Below, piece by piece: positions 52,001 through 60,071 of a DNA stretch of 64,000 nt. Positions within the stretch are counted from its first letter, which is position 1. The number at the start of each line of letters is the position of its first letter. The DNA is from Aquimarina algiphila (GTDB lineage Bacteria; Bacteroidota; Bacteroidia; Flavobacteriales; Flavobacteriaceae). The position numbers were made by a program, and so were the translations under genes. Location of the stretch: positions 62,001-126,000 of the forward strand of contig NZ_VLNR01000006.1 of the NCBI RefSeq assembly GCF_007489275.1, given 5' to 3'. The notes below the pieces were generated by a model, which had not been told where the DNA came from, searched no databases, and saw nothing but the letters and a program-made list of their open reading frames with translations.

Positions 52001-54889
52001 TACCAGGTTATTTATAAATGTAGTTCTTGTTGATGGATTAGCTGCAAGGGTTGTAAATGCTGAATCATTTCCATCCATCCATCCTCCTACGGCGATTAAT
52101 ACTTTTACACCTTGAGCATGACCTTGAGTAATAATTTGTTGCATTTTTGCAGTACCATCCAAAGGACGAAGGCTACCATCACTATTTGGTAACAGAAATG
52201 AGTAATTTATATGTGTTAATTTATCATATTGAATATTCGAAGGGGTGCCTTGCCAGCTTGGCATATACCCTACCACTTTAAAATCACTACTACCTGTACA
52301 TCCACCATCATTTCCAACGGTTATCGATACAACAGAAGAAGTACTTTGATTATTCTCATTATCAGTAGCTTTTGCTGTTAACGAAAAACTACCTATAGTA
52401 GCATTATTCCAAGTATAGCTATAAGGACTCGTTACATCTTCACCTAACTTTGTTGTTCCGTTATAAAATTCTACTTTAGAAACAGATCCGTCACTATCTG
52501 ATGCATTAACATTGATAGTAATACTATTTCCAACGGTAAAGTTAGTTCCCGAAGTTGGTGATGTTATTGATACCTGTGGCGAAGATCCTCCTCCACTGCA
52601 AGGCCCTATTAATTCCCAAACATTTTCTCTATTGGTAACCGGATCATTATTTTGTGTCCACCATTTGGCTCTATATTCATTTCCTTGATAAGAAACCATA
52701 TCGCCTCCCGCGTATACCTGTCCTGGCACATACGCGGGTGAGGTACATGAACCACCAGTATCACTTACTGTAATAGCAACAGAAGAGGACCCTTCACCAT
52801 TTTCGTTATCATAAGCCTTGACCATAATTGTATAGTTCCCTTCTGAAACGTTATTCCAGCTATAGGTATATGGAGTAGTTGTTTTTTCTCCTAAAAGTGT
52901 AGTTCCATTATAGAATGCTACTTTAGTAATTGTACCATCACTATCACTTGCATTTACGGAAATACTAACATTAGCTCCAACTGTAAATGTATCTCCAGCC
53001 TGAGGAGAAGTAATAGATACTGTTGGCAACTGATTACCTCCACTTCCCGTTACTGTAATTGATATCGACGAAGTTGCAGTTCCTCCTTTATCATCGGTTG
53101 CTTTTGCTTTAATCGTATAATTTCCTGCAGACACATCATTCCAGTCAAATGTATACGGGGAGGAAGTGTCTTCTCCTATTTTAGTATTTCCGTTATAAAA
53201 TTCTACTTTGGTCACTGTACCATCACTATCACTGGCATTTGCGGCTATAGTAATATTTGAACCTGCAGTAAATGTTGCTCCAGAATCAGGAGAAGTGATG
53301 GCAACTGTAGGCATTACATTACCCACTACGCCACTTGCAAAAACTTCATTTACTTTATTGATTAATGGTGATTTTACATTGGACCACCTTTTTAATTTAG
53401 TTCCAAAAGATTGAACCGATCCGCTCATCTCCAAGTCCCCATAAACAGTCCACACTATAGTTCCTGCAAGGTTATTGTCTTTGATATACTGTGCTTTTAT
53501 TCCTATAGATTCTTCATCATCATAACTTAAAAAGAAGTTTCCTTTTGTCATATAAGGTACTTTAGCCTGATCATCCCATTGTCTGGTCCATCCGCTTCCT
53601 CCTCCAGTCTTTTGTTTAATAAAGAAATAATTTGGTGTACCATCATATACCTCTTGTGGCCAATTTGTATAATCGGCAGCAGTACTCACAGGTCCATCGG
53701 GTTGTATAGTTACATTTCTTTTGACGGTAGGTGCGTTTAATGCAGCATTACCCTCTGTTACTACTCCTCTTCCATAAAATGGAATACCAAAGTTTATTTT
53801 ATTCGAAGGCACTCCCATCGATGTCATCTTATTAAATAATGTTTGCCAGTTAAACTCTGGCGCTTCAGCTCCATCATATGGATATACAGGCGCATTATGT
53901 CCCGCTTTATTAGACCAACCACCATTAAAATCGTAGGTCATCATATTAAAATAATCCATGGTATTGGCCAGATTTGACCAGTTAAATCCTTCTAATTTTT
54001 TATAATCTGCTGCCATTGCAGCTGTAATTAATTTATCTGGACCAATAGCATTTCTAATTTCCTGAACTAAATTCTCAAAATTAGCATAGTCAGCATTTGT
54101 TCCTGTAAAATTCATTCCAGGAAATGGCCCGGGATATTCCCAATCCAGATCAATTCCATCAAACCCCATACTAATCAGCTTTTTACAATCTTCTATGAAA
54201 CGTGCTCTTTTAACCGGATCTGCCGCCATTTCAGGAAAATGTTTACACATACTCCATCCACCGATAGAAGCCATTACTTTTACTCCATTTTGATGTGCTA
54301 ACTCCAATAATCCTTTTCCATCACTACCTTCTTTTGGTAATGGTAATGGTAAAGTCCCTTCAAGCCCCCACTCTGGATGGCTCCAGGTATTTCCACCTAC
54401 AGTTACCTGGTAACCCAATGCTTCAGCGCGTTGTTTTACAGCTTCATTGATGTACTGAATAGGTTCGATTTCACCAAAAAGAATATGAAAATCCCAACTA
54501 CTATATACATCACTAAATAGTATATCACCTGGTTGTTGCACAGCTCCTGGTTGATAAATATTCTTATTTCGAAGATCTCCACTATGTAAAGATCCATCAT
54601 TGGCTACTCCAAAAAAGGAATAGTTAAGAATAGTGTATTTCGAATAGTCTATATTCAACTGAGTTAATGCTCCTTGAGCTGGCACTCCTGCCGTAGGTTG
54701 TTTCCAAGCATCCCAATTGGTTATATAACCAATGATTTGTTTGTTATGATTGGATGTGTTAGAATTTCCTCCTGTATTCACCTGGGCATTTAAGCTTCCC
54801 AGGGCTAAGAAAAAAAATAGAATACATACGGTTTTAACATGAGTTGTGTAATGCAGCCACGGAATCGTGCTGCTTCTCGAAGTTTTCAT
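49097..54889 (-). CDS. Giant chitinase with three GH18 catalytic domains and T9SS tail
   Basis: A 1930-residue secreted protein. Order: signal peptide; GH18-A about 50-520 (FDGIDLDWEYPGP, Glu251); two Ig domains; chitin-binding domain about 711-768; Ig; GH18-B about 863-1155 (LDGVDMDWEYPREG, Glu979); two Ig; chitin-binding domain about 1343-1405; Ig; GH18-C about 1507-1835 (FDGMDIDFEG, Glu1626); T9SS tail. All three keep the full D-x-x-D-x-D-x-E motif, so all should be active. The three belong to different GH18 subtypes, A being long with an insertion and B short. The Flavobacterium johnsoniae chitinase ChiA, needed for growth on chitin, has two such domains; three is unusual. It has its own promoter region. 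Confidence 0.96.
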   Translation of the reverse strand: MKTSRSSTIPWLHYTTHVKTVCILFFFLALGSLNAQVNTGGNSNTSNHNKQIIGYITNWDAWKQPTAGVPAQGALTQLNIDYSKYTILNYSFFGVANDGSLHSGDLRNKNIYQPGAVQQPGDILFSDVYSSWDFHILFGEIEPIQYINEAVKQRAEALGYQVTVGGNTWSHPEWGLEGTLPLPLPKEGSDGKGLLELAHQNGVKVMASIGGWSMCKHFPEMAADPVKRARFIEDCKKLISMGFDGIDLDWEYPGPFPGMNFTGTNADYANFENLVQEIRNAIGPDKLITAAMAADYKKLEGFNWSNLANTMDYFNMMTYDFNGGWSNKAGHNAPVYPYDGAEAPEFNWQTLFNKMTSMGVPSNKINFGIPFYGRGVVTEGNAALNAPTVKRNVTIQPDGPVSTAADYTNWPQEVYDGTPNYFFIKQKTGGGSGWTRQWDDQAKVPYMTKGNFFLSYDDEESIGIKAQYIKDNNLAGTIVWTVYGDLEMSGSVQSFGTKLKRWSNVKSPLINKVNEVFASGVVGNVMPTVAITSPDSGATFTAGSNITIAANASDSDGTVTKVEFYNGNTKIGEDTSSPYTFDWNDVSAGNYTIKAKATDDKGGTATSSISITVTGSGGNQLPTVSITSPQAGDTFTVGANVSISVNASDSDGTITKVAFYNGTTLLGEKTTTPYTYSWNNVSEGNYTIMVKAYDNENGEGSSSVAITVSDTGGSCTSPAYVPGQVYAGGDMVSYQGNEYRAKWWTQNNDPVTNRENVWELIGPCSGGGSSPQVSITSPTSGTNFTVGNSITINVNASDSDGSVSKVEFYNGTTKLGEDVTSPYSYTWNNATIGSFSLTAKATDNENNQSTSSVVSITVGNDGGCTGSSDFKVVGYMPSWQGTPSNIQYDKLTHINYSFLLPNSDGSLRPLDGTAKMQQIITQGHAQGVKVLIAVGGWMDGNDSAFTTLAANPSTRTTFINNLVNFVNQYNLDGVDMDWEYPREGNEPQNYELLMQELGQAMHSRGKLLTAAVVVSGWNADGILSGVFDDVDFLNIMAYDGPDHSSMAQAEGGLNYWLSRGLPKSKAVLGVPFYSRPQVKSYTELLAMGANPNSDSYQGMNYNGIATIKAKTEMALERGGGIMMWELSHDTNDQATSLLAAIHQVTGDPCGGNNTPPTVSVTSPASGASFTTGTNVTINADASDSDGSITKVTFYVDGAMVSEDTLSPYSASWTAIEGNHTLTAKATDDDGAMTTSSSIEISVTGGTGNESPTVTITNPSQGATYTVGQSVSIAANANDTDGSISKVAFYVDGIMISEDFSAPFTANWTSTLGSHSITAMATDDDAATSTSIAVAITVNTDAGSDCDAAPYVDGSAYNTGDVVQNFDKKYECIVGGWCSIGGPYAPGDPNGWAWPNAWKEIGDCTGGGGALTVSITQPNDGASFTIGQSINITATANDTDGNVTKVEFFVDGVEVGEDMSSPYSTNWTATQGNHTLMARATDNDNTTVDSAPVTITVGSINPPPPGGDLPKRILVGYWHNFDNGSSTPKLRDVSDKWDVVNVSFAIPKVQLGADMEFIPDNSIYSSIQEFKDDVRVLQGRGQKVLISMGGATGAVDVDNPSDAQIFSSSMTNIINEYGFDGMDIDFEGTSISLAPGDTSLSNPTSPKVVNLISAFRSILSQYDMSKFILSMAPETAYVQGGIGQYGGIWGAYLPLIHALRTEMDYIHVQHYNTGSMLGLDGRSYSAGNADFHVAMAEVLLQGFTLSTGEQFPALRPNQVAIGLPASPSAAGSGYTSASEVHKALDYIIKGQSFGGQYTLQNPSGYADFRGLMTWSINWDIVAGFGFSTPYRTYLDALEGRASKTINAVEVYPNPIAGDLMNVNIKASRANSDFNLGIFNTSGIKMLDFKSTLTQKGDNLKSFDVSTLQEGLYFYIISLPKEKINGKVMIKR

Positions 54890-55148
54890 AATTGTTATAG
54901 TTAGGGTTTAAACGATTTTTGTGTGTTACTAAGTTTAAAAAAGAGCTTTAAGTTGATTTTTCGTTTTTTAAAGTAGAAAGAAGTGAAGTATCTAAGAAAT
55001 TAATTCGCTAAACAACTTCAAAATATTGATTTGTAACACTTAATTAAGGATAAACTGAAATGTTGTAAAAATGAATCAATATAACCTGCAAAAACAATGT
55101 CTATAAACTAACAAATATTTGTATTCTAATTTGTGTAACACAATATGT

Positions 55149-56234
55149 TTAGACCTTAAAGAATATCTTTTTTTTGTATAGCACATAAGCCATTAAGGTA
55201 TAAAATACTACAACCGCAATTGCATATATAAATGAGGAAAAACTTCTGTCCAAAAACTCATAAACAAACAAACATTCAAAAAGCCAACGATGGATAGAAG
55301 TATCCTGGGTGATATGAACCAAATAAAATATTTTTGTAAGTATACTGGAAGAAAAATAAATGATAATGGCATTAGCCCCAACTGATTTTATAACTGAACC
55401 AAAATTATACTTACTTTCATCCATTAAATAATAAAACAACACTAAAAACAAAATCGCATACCCTGAAGTTACTAATACAAAACTACTGCTCCATAAGGCT
55501 TTATTGATTGGAAATAAAAATCCCCACATATACCCTATTACAATAAAAACCGTTCCTATCACTGATAGAAAAAATAGCTTCCGTTTTTTTGTACTTATTA
55601 AAATCTCACCTATAAAAACTCCAATGAGTGTTGTCACTATTGCTGGAAAAGTACTTAGAATTCCTTCGGGGTCATAATCAGGCTTCCAAATATGTCCTTT
55701 TAACAACTTATAATCTATATAATTAGCCCAGTTATTAGATCCTCTTTGCAATATTGGAGAAGCTCCGTTGGGTAAAGGAATATACGCTAACCATAACCAA
55801 TATCCTACAAGTATCAATCCTGAGATCATTAATAATTGCCTTTTAGTGCAATTAAGATACAATATAGATGCTATGCAAAATACAATTCCTATACGTTGTA
55901 ACACTCCCGGAATGCGTAAAGATTTAATTTCAAGAAAAGGAATATAGGGAACAAAAGCATTGAGAAACAATCCTAGTATAATAAGTTTTATGCTTCTAAA
56001 TATGATCTTTTTGTATGTAGTGGTATCTCTACTTTTTTCCTTATAAACAAATGAAATAGAGATACCAACAATAAATAGAAAAAAAGGAAATACAAAATCG
56101 GCTAAGGTCAAACCATTCCATTCGGCATGCAATAAAGGTGCATATACATAAGACCAATCTCCAGGGGTATTTACCAAAATCATTAATATTATGGTAAATC
56201 CTCTTAAAAAATCAACTGACTGTATCCTTTTCAC
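55149..56234 (-). CDS. NagX/HGSNAT-like membrane acyltransferase (DUF5009)
   Basis: A 361-residue inner-membrane protein with about ten helices. The N-terminus KRIQSVDFLRGFTIILMILVNTPGDWSYVYAPLLHAEWNGLTLADFVFPFFLFIVGISISF is the family signature; human HGSNAT, which acetylates terminal glucosamine from cytosolic acetyl-CoA, is a relative, and bacterial NagX genes lie in N-acetylglucosamine loci. Here it may acetylate glucosamine or partly deacetylated chitin pieces in the periplasm; that is inference. The start is GTG at 56232-56234, five bases after the symporter stop, so it is the last gene of the kinase-LytTR-symporter operon. A catalytic histidine is likely LLHAEW. Confidence 0.9.
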   Translation of the reverse strand: MKRIQSVDFLRGFTIILMILVNTPGDWSYVYAPLLHAEWNGLTLADFVFPFFLFIVGISISFVYKEKSRDTTTYKKIIFRSIKLIILGLFLNAFVPYIPFLEIKSLRIPGVLQRIGIVFCIASILYLNCTKRQLLMISGLILVGYWLWLAYIPLPNGASPILQRGSNNWANYIDYKLLKGHIWKPDYDPEGILSTFPAIVTTLIGVFIGEILISTKKRKLFFLSVIGTVFIVIGYMWGFLFPINKALWSSSFVLVTSGYAILFLVLFYYLMDESKYNFGSVIKSVGANAIIIYFSSSILTKIFYLVHITQDTSIHRWLFECLFVYEFLDRSFSSFIYAIAVVVFYTLMAYVLYKKKIFFKV

Positions 56235-56239
56235 AATAG

Positions 56240-58072
56240 TTATGACACCAGAGTTTTACCTATTCGTTTCCAAAGCCTGGATAGCAAGAACCCTGCAATC
56301 ACTACTACAACAGTTAACATAGAGGCATCTGTGTAATTTCCGTATATCCAGTTTCCAGTTGCAAATAATGCTCCATAGACTAGAATACATCCTAAAATCA
56401 TGGCTAATATCCCAGAAGGAACCATCCACCTTTCTTTGCCCGTGATAATTTCTACGTCTTGTTTTTTGGCTTTGTTTAATATAAATTTCCATCCAGGTCC
56501 ACCGGGTTGTATTTTCTTATAAAAATCAAACAGTTTTTGATCATCATCGGGTTTGGTAAGAAAAGTAACCAATAACCAGACAATAGTAGTCACTAAAACA
56601 ACAAAAGGAAACTCGAACCAATCAGGGAATATTCCTTCTTGAAAGCCATTTTCTATTGCTTTACCAAACAGCTTTTCGTTAATAAAAGAAGTACTTATCA
56701 CTATAGAAATGATACCTGATGAAAACATTGCTGAAATTTCGCTCCAGGCATTAATCCTCCACCAAAACCATCTTAAAATAAAAATAAGTCCAGTACCGGC
56801 TCCAAACATTAATATATACTTAAATAATTGAACCGCATTAGTTAATGCTAACGCAATTAAAGTACTCACTATCATCAATAAAATAGTTGCTATTCTTCCT
56901 ACATTCACTAGTTTTTTCTCTGTGGCATTTTTATCTACAAACTCTTTATAAACATCATTTACCAGATATGAAGCTCCCCAGTTTAAGTGTGTTGAAATAG
57001 TTGACATATAAGCTGCCACTAAAGACGCTACCACTAGTCCTAAAAGTCCTGCTGGTAATTTTGTTAACATCGCAGGATATGCAAGATCATGCCCCAACTT
57101 ATCCTCTGTGATCCCCGGAAAAGCTTCGCTTAAACTTGCAAGATCAGGAAATACAATAAGGGAAGCTAATGCAACGATAATCCAAGGCCAAGGTCTTAAT
57201 GCATAATGCATAATATTAAAAAAGAATGTAGCTCCGATCGCATGTCCTTCACTTTTTGAAGCAAGCATACGCTGTGCTATATACCCACCTCCACCTGGCT
57301 CTGCTCCAGGATACCAGGAACTCCACCACTGCACAGCCAAAGGTATAACCAGTAATGTGATCAACCCTTTTTTATCTTCCAATTTTGGAACAAGCGATAG
57401 TTTGTCTTGTACATTGGGATTCGACACCAAATTATTAATACCTCCTACTTCGGGTAAATTCACACAATAATAAGCTGCTCCGATTGCACCTGCCATTGCA
57501 ACAAAGAATAATAGAAAATCAGAGTACACTACCCCTTTAAACCCTCCTATTGCACTAAAAACAAGCGTAACAATAGCGGCATAACCAACGGTTTCAATAG
57601 CAGATAATCCTAACATTACTTGACCAATCTTAATAGCGGCTAATGTAACACCAGACATAGCAAGTATATTAAAAATAAAACCCAGATAAACCGAGCGAAA
57701 TATTCTCAAAAACCGAGCTGATTTTCCAGAATATCGTAATTCATAAAATTCCATGTCTGTATTCACATTTGATCGCCTCCATAATCTTGCATAAATAAAT
57801 ACAGTGAGTAAACCTGTTAACAAAAAAGCCCACCATATCCAATTTCCAGAAACCCCATTTTGTCTAACAATATCTGTTACCAGATTAGGTGTATCAGTAG
57901 AAAAAGTAGTTGCTACCATAGAAAATCCTAAGAGCCACCATGGCATATTACGACCGGATAAAAAGTATTCTGATGTGTTCTTCCCAGACTTCCTGGCTAC
58001 TACAACACCTATAATAAGTGTAGTTAAGAAAAAGAATATGATGATTGAATAATCTAAGGTACTTAGTTCCAT
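56240..58072 (-). CDS. Sodium/solute symporter (SSS family)
   Basis: A 610-residue inner-membrane transporter with about 14 helices. SSS features: SGRNMPWWLLGFSMVATTFSTDTPNLVTDIVRQNG near the N-terminus, KGVVYSDFLLFFVAMAGAIGAAYY, QWWSSWYPGAEPGGGGYIAQRMLASKSEGHAIGATFFFN and LVVASLVAAYMSTISTHLNWGASYLVNDVYKEF, which carries the second Na+ site. In this context the cargo is probably N-acetylglucosamine or chitobiose coming from SusCD. It begins nine bases after the LytTR gene, so regulator and transporter are made together. Length is typical of the longer SSS subgroup in Bacteroidota sugar loci. Confidence 0.94.
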   Translation of the reverse strand: MELSTLDYSIIIFFFLTTLIIGVVVARKSGKNTSEYFLSGRNMPWWLLGFSMVATTFSTDTPNLVTDIVRQNGVSGNWIWWAFLLTGLLTVFIYARLWRRSNVNTDMEFYELRYSGKSARFLRIFRSVYLGFIFNILAMSGVTLAAIKIGQVMLGLSAIETVGYAAIVTLVFSAIGGFKGVVYSDFLLFFVAMAGAIGAAYYCVNLPEVGGINNLVSNPNVQDKLSLVPKLEDKKGLITLLVIPLAVQWWSSWYPGAEPGGGGYIAQRMLASKSEGHAIGATFFFNIMHYALRPWPWIIVALASLIVFPDLASLSEAFPGITEDKLGHDLAYPAMLTKLPAGLLGLVVASLVAAYMSTISTHLNWGASYLVNDVYKEFVDKNATEKKLVNVGRIATILLMIVSTLIALALTNAVQLFKYILMFGAGTGLIFILRWFWWRINAWSEISAMFSSGIISIVISTSFINEKLFGKAIENGFQEGIFPDWFEFPFVVLVTTIVWLLVTFLTKPDDDQKLFDFYKKIQPGGPGWKFILNKAKKQDVEIITGKERWMVPSGILAMILGCILVYGALFATGNWIYGNYTDASMLTVVVVIAGFLLSRLWKRIGKTLVS

Positions 58073-58081
58073 TCTTGGTTT

Positions 58082-58807
58082 TTATTTTAATAAATTTGAT
58101 TTGTTCTTTAATATTTGTTGTTTGGCGTGCGCCGCATAATTTCTTCCGATAGGAATTCTTTTGCCTCCAACTTCCAAAAGATTACCTTCTATTGACTTAA
58201 CTTTATCTATGGCTATTGTATATGATTTATGAATTCTAATAAAATTTTCTGAAGGAAGTTCTTCACTTATACTTGAAAGAGATTTATGTGACATAAAAGT
58301 ACCTTCTATTGTACTCACCCTGATATAGTCTTTAAGGCTTTCTATAAAAAGGATATCACTAAGGAGGATCTTAACTAATTTCTTATCTACCTTCAAAAAA
58401 ATATGAGCTGGCTGAATGAGATCTATAGAAGGTTCATGTTTTTTAATTGCAATTAATCTAGCAGTTAATTTATTTATAGATTTTAAAAACCGATTAAAGG
58501 AGATAGGCTTTACCAAATAGTCTAAAACTTCTAATTCATAACTTTCTAGTGCATATTCTTTATAAGCCGTAGTAATGATCACTTGAGGATATACTTGCAA
58601 GCTTTTCAAAAACTCCAAGCCGTTCATCTTAGGCATATTTATATCCAAAAACACTACATCAATATCGCCTAGTTCTAAAACGGGTAATGCTTCTATCGGA
58701 CTTCTAAAAACATTAACAATCTGAACATTTTTAAATTCTTCCAAAAAAGATTCAATAACTTCTATGGCTAAGGGTTCATCATCAATTATTATACATTTAA
58801 TAGTCAT
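58082..58807 (-). CDS. LytTR-family response regulator
   Basis: A 241-residue regulator. The receiver domain has IIIDDEP (Asp9, Asp10), the phospho-acceptor Asp55 in VVFLDINMPKMNG, and VIITTAYKEYALESYELEVLDYLVKPISFNRFLKSI with the conserved Thr and Lys. The LytTR DNA-binding domain follows from about residue 140 (IFLKVDKKLVKILLSDILFIESLKDYIRVSTIEGTFMSHKSLSSISEELPSENFIRIHKSYTIAIDKVKSI). It overlaps the kinase gene by one base and would control the chitin genes on both sides, in particular the divergent SusC/SusD genes. The target sites are not proven. Confidence 0.96.
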   Translation of the reverse strand: MTIKCIIIDDEPLAIEVIESFLEEFKNVQIVNVFRSPIEALPVLELGDIDVVFLDINMPKMNGLEFLKSLQVYPQVIITTAYKEYALESYELEVLDYLVKPISFNRFLKSINKLTARLIAIKKHEPSIDLIQPAHIFLKVDKKLVKILLSDILFIESLKDYIRVSTIEGTFMSHKSLSSISEELPSENFIRIHKSYTIAIDKVKSIEGNLLEVGGKRIPIGRNYAAHAKQQILKNKSNLLK

Positions 58808-59838
58808 TAGATGGGGATTTTAAGTAAAATCGAATATTCATTATTTTTTCTTGATATGTTTAACGTAAAATTTTTGGGATAGAGAATTTGCAATCTTCGT
58901 TTTACATTTTTTATACCTATCCCATTTGATTTTTCAATTTCTAATTGTTCTTCATAATTATTTTTGGATATAAATATCAATTCATTGCCATTTCTTTCAA
59001 AAGAAATAGATAGCTCCATTCTATCATTATCCCGAAGACCATGTTTAAAAGCATTTTCTATAAAAGGCAAAAATAACATAGGAACGACTTTAACATCATC
59101 TATATTGCCACTTATATCTACATTTGAAATTACCCTATCACAATGACGCATTTTTTCAAGTTCGATATAATTATCTATATGATCGATCTCTTGTAAAAGA
59201 GGTAACTTTTTTTGACTGGTTTCATAGATTACATATCGCATGAAATTAGAAAGTTTCAATACCAAATCTGTAGCTTTTTCAGATTTTTGTATCGTCAACG
59301 CATATAAACTATTTAGAGTATTAAAAAAAAAGTGGGGTTGAATCTGAGCTTTCAGATATTTCAATTCTGTTTTATATTGTAATTCGCTTAAATGTTTATT
59401 CTTATTTTGCTCTGTTACAAAATCTACTGTAAATTTTATAGCAGAAGTAAGTCCTATTACATATAGTTCTCCTATAGTAACAGCAACAATATGATTAAAA
59501 CCAAAAGGGTTAAGTTTTCCTTGTACTTCTGGCCAAATATCCTCTGTAACCAGCCAAAAATTAAGTCCAGATCTTAAAACATAATGTACACCAAGTGCAA
59601 TACAAAGTGCAACAAGATAACCTACATACTTTTTTTTAAGTATAAACTTCGGAACCAGATAATAAATATTAAAATATACAATAATCAAATGAAGAGGAAA
59701 TTCGACAAGATTGGATTTTAATGAATACCAATAATCATTAAAATAACTTCCCCATCGTACCCAATTAAACAGAAAATAAACAATCCAAAAGTATAAGTGA
59801 TAGATTCTTTTAATTGTTTTATGAACACCGTTCCCCAT
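58807..59838 (-). CDS. LytS/YehU-type sensor histidine kinase
   Basis: A 343-residue membrane kinase. Four hydrophobic segments fill residues about 10-150 (IYHLYFWIVYFLFNWVRW, LIIVYFNIYYLVPKFIL, VGYLVALCIALGVHYVL, IVAVTIGELYVIGLTSAIKF). The His_kinase domain has the phospho-acceptor His in KAQIQPHFFFNTLNSLYALT, and the ATPase domain has PFIENAFKHGLRDND and NGIGIKNVKRRLQILYP. No periplasmic ligand domain is present, so the signal must be sensed within or near the membrane, perhaps through the symporter made from the same operon. It is divergent from the SusC gene across 233 bp. Confidence 0.95.
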   Translation of the reverse strand: MGNGVHKTIKRIYHLYFWIVYFLFNWVRWGSYFNDYWYSLKSNLVEFPLHLIIVYFNIYYLVPKFILKKKYVGYLVALCIALGVHYVLRSGLNFWLVTEDIWPEVQGKLNPFGFNHIVAVTIGELYVIGLTSAIKFTVDFVTEQNKNKHLSELQYKTELKYLKAQIQPHFFFNTLNSLYALTIQKSEKATDLVLKLSNFMRYVIYETSQKKLPLLQEIDHIDNYIELEKMRHCDRVISNVDISGNIDDVKVVPMLFLPFIENAFKHGLRDNDRMELSISFERNGNELIFISKNNYEEQLEIEKSNGIGIKNVKRRLQILYPKNFTLNISRKNNEYSILLKIPI

Positions 59839-60015
59839 TATTAATAATTGATAAAATTCTTTTTTTCATTAACGTTTTAACAAAAATTTTTGAAAAAAGT
59901 AAGGCTATTTACACAGAAAACCAAAAAAATTAAGAAAGTGATAACAGCCAAAATACTGATATCTCTGACTATCTGTTGATTGTTATTAAAACGGTGTCGT
60001 TTGTCTAAAAAAAAT

Positions 60016-60043
60016 TTTGCGGGAGTATTAAAATACTACTTTG
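60016..60043 (+). promoter_or_regulatory. SusC promoter with palindrome between -33 and -7
   Basis: TTTG at 60016-60019, then 17 bp, then TACTTTG at 60037-60043 resemble the Bacteroidota promoter (the -7 box is one base short). The perfect inverted repeat AGTATT-AA-AATACT at 60024-60037 fills the spacer, a position where a bound regulator would block or alter polymerase binding. Confidence 0.45.
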
Positions 60044-60071
60044 AGATCATTCAAATAAACAACACTATAAT

